Made by a program: the position numbers and the translations under genes | Part shown: piece by piece, positions 1 through 7,849 of the stretch | Position numbering within the stretch: the first letter of the stretch is position 1 | Layout: each line of letters begins with the position of its first letter | The notes under the pieces: generated by a model | Told to the model about the DNA's origin: nothing | Databases searched by the model: none | What the model saw: only the letters and a program-made list of their open reading frames with translations | Source: an uncultured Clostridium sp. | Lineage (GTDB): Bacteria > Bacillota_I > Bacilli_A > RF39 > UBA660 | DNA: 59,864 bases | Reading direction: 5' to 3' | Assembly (NCBI GenBank): GCA_946541575.1 | Contig: CAMNJQ010000047.1 | Location: 1 to 59,864, forward strand

Positions 1-49
1 GGAAAAAGAAAGTAATGATAAAAAAATAATAAACGAAGTTAAAAAATAA
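1..49 (+). CDS. 3' end of an upstream gene (partial)
   Basis: An open frame enters from the left edge and stops at TAA 47-49; the visible tail reads EKESNDKKIINEVKK. Too little remains to identify it. Since a parS site and Noc-type sites follow at once, a ParB/Noc-family gene is a reasonable guess from position only. A degraded copy of the same tail (KESNEKK then stop) recurs at about 184-210 as part of the duplicated block. Confidence 0.45.
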   Translation, partial: EKESNDKKIINEVKK

Positions 50-51
50 AT

Positions 52-65
52 ATTTCCCAGGAAAT
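52..65. other. Noc binding site (NBS-like), variant
   Basis: ATTTCCCAGGAAAT differs at one central base from the known Noc site ATTTCCCGGGAAAT. Noc is the ParB paralogue that blocks division over the nucleoid. First site of unit 1. Confidence 0.65.
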
Positions 66-98
66 AAAATAAAGAAACAGAAGAAAAAGTCAAAAATT

Positions 99-112
99 AT
101 TTCCCGGGAAAT
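99..112. other. Noc binding site (NBS), perfect
   Basis: ATTTCCCGGGAAAT, an exact match to the B. subtilis Noc consensus as I know it. Second site of unit 1. Confidence 0.8.
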
Positions 113-149
113 ATTTCTTTATATAATATAAACAAAGAAGGTGGAAAAA

Positions 150-165
150 AGTTTCACGTGAAACA
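150..165. other. parS: parS centromere site
   Basis: AGTTTCACGTGAAACA matches the parS consensus TGTTTCACGTGAAACA at 15 of 16 positions, with the whole 14-bp palindromic core intact. It marks an oriC-proximal ParB loading site, in agreement with the gene order to its right. Confidence 0.88.
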
Positions 166-229
166 TAAACAATATATATAGGAAAAGAAAGTAATGAGAA
201 AAAATAATAAACGAAGTAAAAGAATAAAT

Positions 230-243
230 ATTTCCCAGGAAAT
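230..243. other. Noc binding site (NBS-like), variant
   Basis: ATTTCCCAGGAAAT, the same one-base variant as in unit 1, 178 bp further on. Confidence 0.65.
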
Positions 244-275
244 AAAATAAAGAAGAAATAGAAAAACCAAAAATT

Positions 276-289
276 ATTTCCCGGGAAAT
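276..289. other. Noc binding site (NBS), perfect
   Basis: ATTTCCCGGGAAAT, the second exact NBS, 177 bp from the first. Confidence 0.8.
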
Positions 290-436
290 ATTTTTACTAT
301 AAAAAGTGTCACCATATTACTTATATTATCTAATAAAATATATTGCTTTAAAGTACTTATACATAACACAACATTGATAAAAATTGCACGTATGAAATCC
401 TTTAATGATAATCTTTAAAAAAAAGAAAAATATTTC

Positions 437-465
437 TTGACTTTTTCAAAAAAATGTTGTATCAT
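437..465 (+). promoter_or_regulatory. sigma-A promoter of the repeat-protein gene
   Basis: TTGACT (437-442), 17-bp spacer, TATCAT (460-465). It lies 28 bp upstream of the GTG start at 493, leaving a short leader with the GGAGG ribosome site at 480-484. Confidence 0.7.
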
Positions 466-492
466 ACTGAGCCATCAATGGAGGTTTTGGGT

Positions 493-2910
493 GTGAAAAA
501 GAATAATAAGAAAACAAAAGGGTTTGCAAATAATAATAAAATTTTGCTAACAATATCAATAATCGTTATTTTATTTATATCTCTATTAACGATTAATTGG
601 AAAAACGCTAATGCAAGTACAGAAAAATTAAGTAGTGATAATACTAGCAGTTCTTGCAATAGCTGTAAGGGATATAACAAAGAAACATTATTTAATCAAA
701 ATACAACATTTATGAAAAATGCAGCATTAGATTATTTTACTGATGAGAGATTACCTCAAACAGTTGGATCTAAAAAAACTATTACATTAGGAAAAATGAT
801 TGAAGAAAAATTATTATATACTTTAGTCGACAGCAATGATAAATCTTGCTCAACAACAGATTCATATGTTGAGGTTACAAAAAATTCTAACGAATATTTG
901 TTTAAGATTAATCTTTCATGTAGCGATATTTCTGATTACATTTTAGTTCATAAAGGTTGCACAACTTATTGTGAAAATAATACTTGTGTTAAACCTACTG
1001 AAGAAGTTATTCCTGAAGATAAAACATATGAATATGAATATCAAAAGAAATATTCTTGCAGTATGACTGATTGGAGTCAATGGTCTGAATGGAAAACAGA
1101 AAGAGAAGAAATTAAAGACTATAATTATAAAAGAGAAGAAGTAAAAACAGAAAAAGTTGTTGAAAGTGAAACTTTTGAAAAAGATGTTATAATTACAACA
1201 ACATTTAACTGTGATCAATATGAAGGTTATGAATTACTAGGTAACTTATGCGTTAAAACTAATTCTTCTTTATTAGAAGAAGATGCTGATTTAAATCCAA
1301 CAACATTTAACTGTAACAAATATGATGGTTATGTGCTAGATGGAAATAAATGCATTAAAGTTACATCTACATTAGATGAAAAACCAGCAGAAAAGAATGA
1401 AACAACATATAATTGCGATAAATATGCAAAAGATGGATACGAATTAGTTGGAGATAAATGTATAAAAGAAACTACAACAACAGATGAAAAACCTGCAGAA
1501 GAAAATGAAGCAACATACAATTGTGATAAATATGTAAAAGATGGATATAAATTAGTTGGAGACAAATGTGTAAAAGAAACTACAACAACAGATGAAAAAC
1601 CTGCAGAAGAAAATGAGCCAACATATAACTGTGATAAATATGCAAAAGAAGGATATAAATTAGTTGGAGATAAATGTATTAAAGATTCATCAATAGTTGA
1701 TGAAAAACCTGCAAAAGAAAATGAGCCAACATATAACTGTGATAAATATGCAAAAGAAGGATATAAATTAGTTGGAGATAAATGTATCTTTGAAGTAACT
1801 TCAAGTGAAGAAATTCCAGCTAAACTTGAATATACAACAAAAACTGAAACTTATGTATGTGGATATGAAACATATGAATGTGGTACAGAACAAGTAGAAT
1901 GTGGTAGATGGGAAGACACAACTAAGATAATAACAAAATGTGATGATAACTTTAATTGTGTTGATATTCCAGAAACAAGCTCAGTATATGTTCCTCAAAC
2001 ATGTGACCAACCAAAATACTGTCAACGTGAAGAAACATGTACTGAAGAAATAGAAGTACCTGTAGGATATAAGTGCGATTCAAAAGAATATGAATTAGTT
2101 GGAGACAAATGTATAAAAGAAATTAAAACTACAGATGAAAAACCAGCAGATAAAAATGAACCAACATATAACTGCGATGAATATTTAGAAGAAGGTTATG
2201 AATTAGTTGGGGATAAATGTGTAAAAACAATATCTGATTCTGATGAAAAACCAGCAGATAAAAATGAACCAACATACAACTGTGATGAATATGCTAAAGA
2301 AGGATATGAATTAGTTGGGGACAAATGTATAAAAGAAATAACAACAACAGAAGAAAAACCAGCAGATGAAAACAAACCAACATACAACTGCGATAAATAT
2401 ACAAAAGAAGGTTACGAATTAGTTGGAGACAAATGCGTAAAAGAAATAACAACAACAGAAGAAAAACCAGTAGACGAAGATGAACCAACATACAACTGTG
2501 ATAAATATTTAAAAGATGGATATGAATTAGTTGGAGACAAATGTATAAAAGAAATAACAATAACAGAAGAAAAACCAGCAGACGAAGATGAACCATCATA
2601 TAATTGCGATAAATATGAAGGATATGTATTAGTTGGAACAAAATGTGTTAAGCCTGTGTGTGACGTTTGTACAAAAGAGGCTGACAAAACTGAAGAAAAG
2701 TCTTGTCCAGAAGGATATACTTTAGAAAACGATAAATGTACTAAAGTAGTTGAAACTGAAAAAGATGTTACATATTATAGATATTCTACAAGATCATGCG
2801 AAGGTGGAAGAGTAGAAACTCAATGGTCTTTAGATAAACAAGATTCAATATTAATTGCTCAAGGATTTAATAAAACAGGAAGAACTAGATTATTAGTTAT
2901 AAATAAATAA
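493..2910 (+). CDS. exported cysteine-rich repeat protein with a WSxWSxW stretch
   Basis: 805 residues from GTG 493, chosen for the GGAGG at 480-484 with 8-nt spacing; an upstream ATG at 454 lies inside the promoter. A Lys/Asn-rich N terminus is followed by one hydrophobic segment (about residues 18-36), so the protein is exported or membrane-anchored. A stretch DWSQWSEW near residue 195 resembles the Trp motif of thrombospondin type 1 repeats. Then come about 12 units of 33-37 residues, each with two cysteines in a YNC-D-x-Y...GYxLVGDKC pattern joined by an acidic linker ending in DEKPA. A differently spaced cysteine cluster with several CG and CE pairs interrupts them near 1840-2060. No LPXTG motif is present at the C terminus. 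The cysteine pairs suggest disulfide-stabilised modules in a long surface stalk. I do not recognise the family; an adhesin or surface-fibre role is an inference. Probably co-transcribed with the next gene, 24 bp away. Confidence 0.75.
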   Translation: MKKNNKKTKGFANNNKILLTISIIVILFISLLTINWKNANASTEKLSSDNTSSSCNSCKGYNKETLFNQNTTFMKNAALDYFTDERLPQTVGSKKTITLGKMIEEKLLYTLVDSNDKSCSTTDSYVEVTKNSNEYLFKINLSCSDISDYILVHKGCTTYCENNTCVKPTEEVIPEDKTYEYEYQKKYSCSMTDWSQWSEWKTEREEIKDYNYKREEVKTEKVVESETFEKDVIITTTFNCDQYEGYELLGNLCVKTNSSLLEEDADLNPTTFNCNKYDGYVLDGNKCIKVTSTLDEKPAEKNETTYNCDKYAKDGYELVGDKCIKETTTTDEKPAEENEATYNCDKYVKDGYKLVGDKCVKETTTTDEKPAEENEPTYNCDKYAKEGYKLVGDKCIKDSSIVDEKPAKENEPTYNCDKYAKEGYKLVGDKCIFEVTSSEEIPAKLEYTTKTETYVCGYETYECGTEQVECGRWEDTTKIITKCDDNFNCVDIPETSSVYVPQTCDQPKYCQREETCTEEIEVPVGYKCDSKEYELVGDKCIKEIKTTDEKPADKNEPTYNCDEYLEEGYELVGDKCVKTISDSDEKPADKNEPTYNCDEYAKEGYELVGDKCIKEITTTEEKPADENKPTYNCDKYTKEGYELVGDKCVKEITTTEEKPVDEDEPTYNCDKYLKDGYELVGDKCIKEITITEEKPADEDEPSYNCDKYEGYVLVGTKCVKPVCDVCTKEADKTEEKSCPEGYTLENDKCTKVVETEKDVTYYRYSTRSCEGGRVETQWSLDKQDSILIAQGFNKTGRTRLLVINK
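1197..2650 (+). repeat. tandem coding repeat of about 108 bp (12 units)
   Basis: Units of 99-111 bp encode the two-cysteine module; six lie at about 1197-1790, one shortened unit at about 2068, and five more to about 2650. A non-repeat insert separates the two blocks. Downstream units such as those at 2281-2600 are very similar at DNA level, which suggests recent unit gain or gene conversion. A further degenerate unit (CPEGYTLENDKC) follows at about 2703. Confidence 0.85.
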
Positions 2911-2934
2911 GTAAAGTAAAAGGGAGTTTATAAA

Positions 2935-4017
2935 ATGGAAAAATTAAATTTAAGAGAAAAAGTAATGAAAACATTAGGAAATTCTAATGTATCATTAAAA
3001 AAAGCATTAGCATATGGAACTGCATTAATGATATCTTTAACTCCAGCTATGTCTACAGTTAAAGCAGAATCAAATGGTAATGCAACCAAAACTACAGTAT
3101 CACAAAATAGTGAAGGGTTATCATCAGCAGATATGTTAGCTTCACTATTAGGATCAAAAGAAGAAAAACAACATTATGAAATGACATTAGAAGAATTTGA
3201 AAATGGTGCAGTACAAGCTTATACTAACTTATCAAATTATATCAATTATGAACATATGCCTGAAGATGTGTTAGCAGCATATTATATTACAAACTATGAA
3301 TTTATAAGCGATGAATTAGCTGAAAAATTAATTGAAAAAGGTTATATCGCAGATATAGATATGTTTGATCCAGATGGAAAACCAGAAATGGATAGATCAG
3401 GATGGAAAAATATAAACTATTATAATAGATTAGTTAATACAATTAATGATTATAACGAAGGAAAAATTCAAAGAGAATATAATGAAGGTAAAATAAGCGA
3501 TATTGAGAATTACATTGATGCTTCAGTATTATGTGCAGAACAATTTGATAAAGAAGATATGCACGAATTATTTGAAAAATGGTATAAAGAATATAACTTG
3601 AAAAAAGGGACTATCAGAAGTAATGAAGCATTCATGGAAGCTCATAAACATTTAACTCATTTAAATTCTGAAGAACAAGTATCACAACTATATGAAGCTT
3701 CAATGGGGGCAAGATATTCAGAATTAAAAATATATGGTAATGAAGTAATGGATTTCCAAACTGATTACATGTATGAAAATTATAAATATGCAGAATTAGA
3801 TAAATATTTTAAACCAGATGAGTTAAGACAAAATCAATGGTTCTTAAGAGATGATTTTGAAAAACAAGATTGTCCAGATGAATTATACTTCTGTGCAAGA
3901 ATGTTTGGTGAACACTATCATTTCGTTAGAGATGAAGTAAATAAAGAAATTTTCTCAACAATGAGAACAAAAGAGTTAGCAAAAGATAAACTTGAAAATA
4001 AAGTAAATCAAAAATAA
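2935..4017 (+). CDS. secreted protein of unknown function
   Basis: 360 residues with ribosome site AGGGAG 12 bp before the ATG. The first 45 residues form a signal peptide: a basic start, a hydrophobic stretch (residues 25-38) and a likely cleavage after VKA at residue 44. The mature part is acidic, helix-prone and rich in Tyr, Glu and Lys, with only three cysteines, and shows no motif I can assign. It follows the cysteine-rich repeat protein by 24 bp, so the two are probably one operon and may act together at the cell surface. No homologous family is recognised. Confidence 0.7.
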   Translation: MEKLNLREKVMKTLGNSNVSLKKALAYGTALMISLTPAMSTVKAESNGNATKTTVSQNSEGLSSADMLASLLGSKEEKQHYEMTLEEFENGAVQAYTNLSNYINYEHMPEDVLAAYYITNYEFISDELAEKLIEKGYIADIDMFDPDGKPEMDRSGWKNINYYNRLVNTINDYNEGKIQREYNEGKISDIENYIDASVLCAEQFDKEDMHELFEKWYKEYNLKKGTIRSNEAFMEAHKHLTHLNSEEQVSQLYEASMGARYSELKIYGNEVMDFQTDYMYENYKYAELDKYFKPDELRQNQWFLRDDFEKQDCPDELYFCARMFGEHYHFVRDEVNKEIFSTMRTKELAKDKLENKVNQK

Positions 4018-4040
4018 ACACAAAATAATACATATAAGAT

Positions 4041-4113
4041 TCATATTTCCCAAAAAAATTCCGGAATTTATCATTGTCATTATGGCCAAATGATAATGAT
4101 AGGGAAAATGATA
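4041..4113. repeat. nested palindromes in the 4018-4307 intergenic region
   Basis: Three symmetric elements are nested here: an outer ATTTCCC (4044-4050) with GGGAAAAT (4103-4110), a perfect 14-bp palindrome AAATTCCGGAATTT (4056-4069), and ATCATTGTCATT (4070-4081) facing AATGATAATGAT (4089-4100). The last pair would form a stable hairpin but has no U-tract after it. It could be an RNA end, a processing site or a protein-binding site; the ATGATAATGAT part also looks Fur-box-like. Confidence 0.5.
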
Positions 4114-4183
4114 AATAAGAAATATTATATATAATTGAAAGAATAAATAGTAAAAGAAATTTATATTGTAATTATTCGACATA

Positions 4184-4212
4184 AAAAGCATATGCACATC
4201 GTATATGCTTTT
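4184..4212 (+). terminator. intrinsic terminator
   Basis: AAAAGCATAT and ATATGCTTTT form a 10-bp stem with a 9-nt loop, ending in TTTTAG. It closes the secreted-protein operon before dnaX and, being symmetrical, could work in both directions. Confidence 0.65.
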
Positions 4213-4259
4213 AGTCGTGTTATTAATAAGTAAAATTGATTAATTAGATATGAAAATAA

Positions 4260-4288
4260 TTAAAAAATGAGCATAAAAGTGTTATAAT
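4260..4288 (+). promoter_or_regulatory. promoter of the dnaX operon
   Basis: TATAAT at 4283-4288 with a weak TTAAAA at 4260-4265, 17 bp apart. The AGGGGTGAG ribosome site and the ATG at 4308 follow. Confidence 0.55.
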
Positions 4289-4307
4289 ATCAATTAGGGG
4301 TGAGACG

Positions 4308-5858
4308 ATGAAATATCAAGCATTATATAGAAAATATCGTCCAAAAAATTTTAATGAAGTCGCTGGTCAAAAAATAACTATACAAATATTAAAAAATGCT
4401 ATTATGAATAATCATATCTCACATGCATATTTGTTTTTTGGACCAAGAGGAACAGGAAAAACTTCAATTGCGAAAATACTTGCGCGAACAATAAACTGTG
4501 AGAATCCTGTAGAGGGAATTCCATGTGAAAAATGTGATAGTTGTTTAAATTCTAAAGATCAAAATAGTATTGATATAATAGAAATAGATGCTGCTTCAAA
4601 TAATGGTGTTGATGAAATTAGAGAATTAAAAAATAAAATTTCATTTGTTCCTTCAGAATTAAAATATAAAGTATACATAGTAGATGAGGTTCATATGCTT
4701 TCTATTGGGGCATTTAATGCTTTATTAAAAACATTAGAGGAACCACCAGAACATGCAATATTTATTCTTGCAACGACGGAACTTCAAAAAGTTCCTCTAA
4801 CAATTATTTCTAGATGTCAAACATTAGAATTTAAAAAGATTGATGATAATTCAATGATAAACAAATTATCCGAAATAGCTAAATTAGAAAATATTTTAAT
4901 TACTGACGATGGCTTAAAAGAAATAACAAGATGTTCTAATGGCGGATTAAGAGATGCAATTGGATTATTAGAGAAAGCATCTGCTTACACTTCTGAAGAA
5001 ATAGATGAAGATACTATTAAAGAGATTTCTGGAAATATTTCTGAAAATGAGTTAATAGAGTTTTACAACATTATCAAAGATAAAAATATTGAGAAATTTA
5101 TTGAAAAAACAAGTGAATTCTATAATGAAGGAATAGATTTTTCTAATATTTTAAATAGTTTAATAGATTATTTAAGAAATGATATGATTAATAACAAAAA
5201 ATATGAAAAAAATGTTTGTAATTTAATTATTGAATTAGATAATCTTGTTACTCAAATGGGAAAATCAGATAATCCAAAGATATTATTCGAAACGAACATA
5301 ATAAACAATATGATTTCAGAAAATATCAAAATAGAAAACAAAAAAAATGAAATTCAAGATGAATCTTTAGAAAAAAAAGAGCAAGATTCTAAAGTCACTA
5401 ATAGCAAAGAGTATGCTCAACCAAATTACAATAATGATATAAAAGAAATTAGAGTAGGCAATACACTATATAATCCACAAAAAAATATAATTTCCAATAT
5501 TAGAAATAATTGGAATATGATTAATGATTTCGCTTTTGATGAAGAATATGGAAATATAGCTAGAATACTATCCTCTGATATTGTTCCTGTTGCTGCTAGT
5601 GATACAAATGTAATACTTTTATCAAAACTTAAAGGATTAGCAAATCAAATAAATAATGATACTATAAATGTTGAAAAAATATTTGAAAAAGCTTACAATA
5701 TGAAAGTAAAAATAATATGTTTGTCAGAGGAGGAATGGAAAAAGTATACAGAAGAATATAAAAATAATAAAGAAAAATTTAAGTATACAGAAGAAGTTCA
5801 AAAAGAAAAACAACATAAAACTTTAAAGGAAAAAGCAAAAGAATTATTTGATGATTAA
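4308..5858 (+). CDS. dnaX: DNA polymerase III subunit gamma/tau
   Basis: 516 residues. It is the clamp-loader motor: an AAA+ ATPase that loads the beta sliding clamp and holds the replisome together. Visible marks are the N-terminal YRPKNFNEVAGQ, Walker A GPRGTGKT (44-51), the four zinc cysteines C63, C72, C75 and C78, Walker B with VDEVHML near 125, and the SRC sensor motif near 165. The poorly conserved C-terminal tau part is rich in Lys, Glu and Asn. It heads the operon dnaX-ybaB-recR-bofA-holB in the B. subtilis order. Confidence 0.97.
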   Translation: MKYQALYRKYRPKNFNEVAGQKITIQILKNAIMNNHISHAYLFFGPRGTGKTSIAKILARTINCENPVEGIPCEKCDSCLNSKDQNSIDIIEIDAASNNGVDEIRELKNKISFVPSELKYKVYIVDEVHMLSIGAFNALLKTLEEPPEHAIFILATTELQKVPLTIISRCQTLEFKKIDDNSMINKLSEIAKLENILITDDGLKEITRCSNGGLRDAIGLLEKASAYTSEEIDEDTIKEISGNISENELIEFYNIIKDKNIEKFIEKTSEFYNEGIDFSNILNSLIDYLRNDMINNKKYEKNVCNLIIELDNLVTQMGKSDNPKILFETNIINNMISENIKIENKKNEIQDESLEKKEQDSKVTNSKEYAQPNYNNDIKEIRVGNTLYNPQKNIISNIRNNWNMINDFAFDEEYGNIARILSSDIVPVAASDTNVILLSKLKGLANQINNDTINVEKIFEKAYNMKVKIICLSEEEWKKYTEEYKNNKEKFKYTEEVQKEKQHKTLKEKAKELFDD

Positions 5859-5873
5859 AAAAGGAGAATTAAT

Positions 5874-6173
5874 ATGAATATACAAGCATTAATGAAACAA
5901 GCACAAAATATACAAAAAGATATGCAAAAGCAAGAGGAAGAAATAGAAAATACAGAGTTTGAAGGAGAAAGCTCTTTAGTTAAAGTTAGAGTAAATGGAA
6001 AGAAAGAAGTATTATCAATCAATATTACAAATAAAGAAAATTTAGAAAAAGATGATTTAGAAATATTAGAAGATATGATAATGGTTGCATTAAACAATGC
6101 ATTTAAAAAAGTAGATGAACTACGAGAAAAGAAAATGTCTAAATATTCTAATATGATGCCAGGGTTATTCTAA
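5874..6173 (+). CDS. ybaB: YbaB/EbfC nucleoid-associated protein
   Basis: 99 residues, typical length. A small dimeric DNA-binding protein of the YbaB family, always found between dnaX and recR in Firmicutes. The N-terminal half is a Gln/Lys/Glu-rich helix (MNIQALMKQAQ), followed by the strand segment with VRVNGKKEV, and it ends in the family-typical MPGLF. GGAG lies 10 bp before ATG. The stop overlaps the recR start (TAATG), which suggests translational coupling. Confidence 0.95.
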   Translation: MNIQALMKQAQNIQKDMQKQEEEIENTEFEGESSLVKVRVNGKKEVLSINITNKENLEKDDLEILEDMIMVALNNAFKKVDELREKKMSKYSNMMPGLF

Positions 6174-6769
6174 TGTATCCTGAAAGCTTAAAAAATTTAA
6201 TAGAAAGTTTTAAAATGCTACCTGGAATCGGTGAAAAGACAGCCGAAAGATTGGCTTTCTTTATAATTAATGAAGATGAAGATAAAACAAGTTTCTTTTC
6301 AGATTCAATTAAGAAAGCAAAGCAAAACATTAAGAAGTGTACAATTTGTAACGGAATAACAGATAAAGAAATATGTGACTTATGTAGCGATGAAAATAGA
6401 GATAAAAAGACTTTATGTGTTGTAGAAGATCCTAAAAGTATATTCCTTTTTGAAAAGATAGGTACATATAAAGGAGAATATCATGTGTTGGAAGGATTAA
6501 TATCACCACTTGATGGAATTGATCCAGATGACATTGGAATCTCTAAACTAATAGATAGAATTCAAAAAAATAAATATAATGAAATTATAATAGCAGTTAA
6601 ACCAAGTGTTGAAGGAGAAACTACAGCACTTTATATAAAGAAAATAATTGATGGTATGAATATTAAAGTTACAAGAATTGCTAGTGGAATACCTATTGGA
6701 ACTGATATAGAATACATAGATTCTATGACTTTAGAAAGAGCACTTAATGATAGAAAAGAAATAGCATAG
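6173..6769 (+). CDS. recR: recombination mediator RecR
   Basis: 198 residues, the usual length. RecR works with RecF and RecO to load RecA on gapped DNA. It shows the helix-hairpin-helix LPGIGEKTAERL (16-27), a C4 zinc finger (C56, C59, C68, C71), and a Toprim domain starting at LCVVEDPKSI. It begins inside the ybaB stop codon. Confidence 0.97.
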   Translation: MYPESLKNLIESFKMLPGIGEKTAERLAFFIINEDEDKTSFFSDSIKKAKQNIKKCTICNGITDKEICDLCSDENRDKKTLCVVEDPKSIFLFEKIGTYKGEYHVLEGLISPLDGIDPDDIGISKLIDRIQKNKYNEIIIAVKPSVEGETTALYIKKIIDGMNIKVTRIASGIPIGTDIEYIDSMTLERALNDRKEIA

Positions 6770-6806
6770 CATATCTTCTTTTTTCATAAAATCTAATAGG
6801 TGAATT

Positions 6807-6995
6807 ATGAAAAAGATCATAAAAAAAATTCTTTTTTCTTTTCTTTTATTATATTCTTACAACTTAATTGCAAATACTTATAATTTAATGATACCTATAA
6901 ATTTTGTAACAATAGGAATTGTTGCATTATTAGATACACCTGGTCTAATTTTATTAGTAGTTATTTTTAAGATGTTTTATTGGGGGATTGTATGA
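6807..6995 (+). CDS. bofA: BofA-like inhibitor of pro-sigma-K processing
   Basis: 62 residues with two hydrophobic segments (about 7-22 and 30-58). BofA sits in the outer forespore membrane and keeps the SpoIVFB protease inactive until the right stage of sporulation. The segment INFVTIGIVALLDTPGL followed by LILLVVIFK fits the conserved BofA C-terminal helix, where a Pro-Gly precedes a Leu/Val run. In B. subtilis bofA also follows recR closely. It overlaps holB by 4 bp. The short length makes the match moderate on sequence alone, but position supports it. Confidence 0.75.
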   Translation: MKKIIKKILFSFLLLYSYNLIANTYNLMIPINFVTIGIVALLDTPGLILLVVIFKMFYWGIV

Positions 6996-7849
6996 TGAAC
7001 AACAATGAAATAATAGAAAAATTTAATAGCTTAATGGAAAAGTATATAAAAAAGAATCATATAAATCATGCCTATTTAATCGAAACTAATGTAGAAGATA
7101 AAATTTCATTAGCATATGAATTAATAAAAAAAATCATGTCTTTTGATACAAATAGTAGCATTGAAGAACTTAGAAAAAATAATGATTTACTAATTATTAA
7201 TTCAGAAACTAACAACATAAAATCAGAAGAAATAGAAAATCTAAAGGAAAAATATAAAACAAAATCAACAAATAATAATAAAAGATTTTATATTATAGAT
7301 GAATCAGAAAAACTAAATGATTTTGCTTCAAACAAATTATTAAAGTTTTTAGAAGAGCCTGAGGATGATGTTGTAGCAATCTTTTTAACTGAAAATAAAA
7401 ACAAACTATTAAAAACAATAATTTCTAGATGTCAGCTTATTAGATTTTTTATTCCCACAGACAGATTTTTAGGTTATGATGAAGAGACAGTTGACTATAT
7501 GTTTAATTTTGTAAAGAATATTGAAGAAAATAAAGAAGATGCAATAGCTTACCAAAATATAATTGATTCAAAGAAACTTTCTGATAGACTTTTTGCTCAA
7601 GAATTCTTGAACAATTTGCTTTATATCTATGATGATGCATTACATTATAAAACTATTAATAAGGTAGAGTATTTTCCATTGAGAGAAGAAAAAATAAAGT
7701 ACATTAGTGATAATAATACAAGTGATCAATTAAAAAACAAAATTAGCAGTATCAATTATTGCATTGATATATTAAAATATAATCCAAATATAAAACTATT
7801 AATTGATAAATTAATAATAATGATGAGTGGAGTTGAAATTCATGAATGA
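6992..7849 (+). CDS. holB: DNA polymerase III subunit delta'
   Basis: 285 residues. A clamp-loader subunit, related to DnaX but without a working ATPase site: no Walker A is visible at the expected place. The conserved segments FYIIDESEKLNDFASNKLLK, FLEEPE and the SRCQ motif are present. Start ATG 6992 (or 6995), after GGGGGA at 6982; the bofA TGA overlaps it. In B. subtilis holB also precedes yaaT (ricT). Confidence 0.93.
   Translation: MMNNNEIIEKFNSLMEKYIKKNHINHAYLIETNVEDKISLAYELIKKIMSFDTNSSIEELRKNNDLLIINSETNNIKSEEIENLKEKYKTKSTNNNKRFYIIDESEKLNDFASNKLLKFLEEPEDDVVAIFLTENKNKLLKTIISRCQLIRFFIPTDRFLGYDEETVDYMFNFVKNIEENKEDAIAYQNIIDSKKLSDRLFAQEFLNNLLYIYDDALHYKTINKVEYFPLREEKIKYISDNNTSDQLKNKISSINYCIDILKYNPNIKLLIDKLIIMMSGVEIHE

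Larger units (their letters stand above)
1..300. repeat. tandem duplication (~178 bp period) carrying parS and Noc-type sites
   Basis: Positions 1-125 and 181-300 are near copies: both start with GGAAAA(A)GAAAGTAATGA, continue with AATAATAAACGAAGT, and contain one ATTTCCCAGGAAAT and one ATTTCCCGGGAAAT in the same order, offset by 177-179 bp. The gap between them contains the parS-like palindrome. The block is non-coding except for the 15 codons at its left end. From 300 to 436 I see only AT-rich sequence with no clear feature. Confidence 0.8.

Noticed and set aside
1197-2650. Regular direct repeats that could be taken for a CRISPR array
   Set aside because: The units are in frame over 1.4 kb, encode a constant two-cysteine module, and have no unique spacers of equal length.
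943-2687. Several antisense ORFs of 60-115 codons opposite the repeat protein
   Set aside because: They are mirror frames of the repeat codons, with low-complexity Leu/Ser/Phe content and no ribosome sites.
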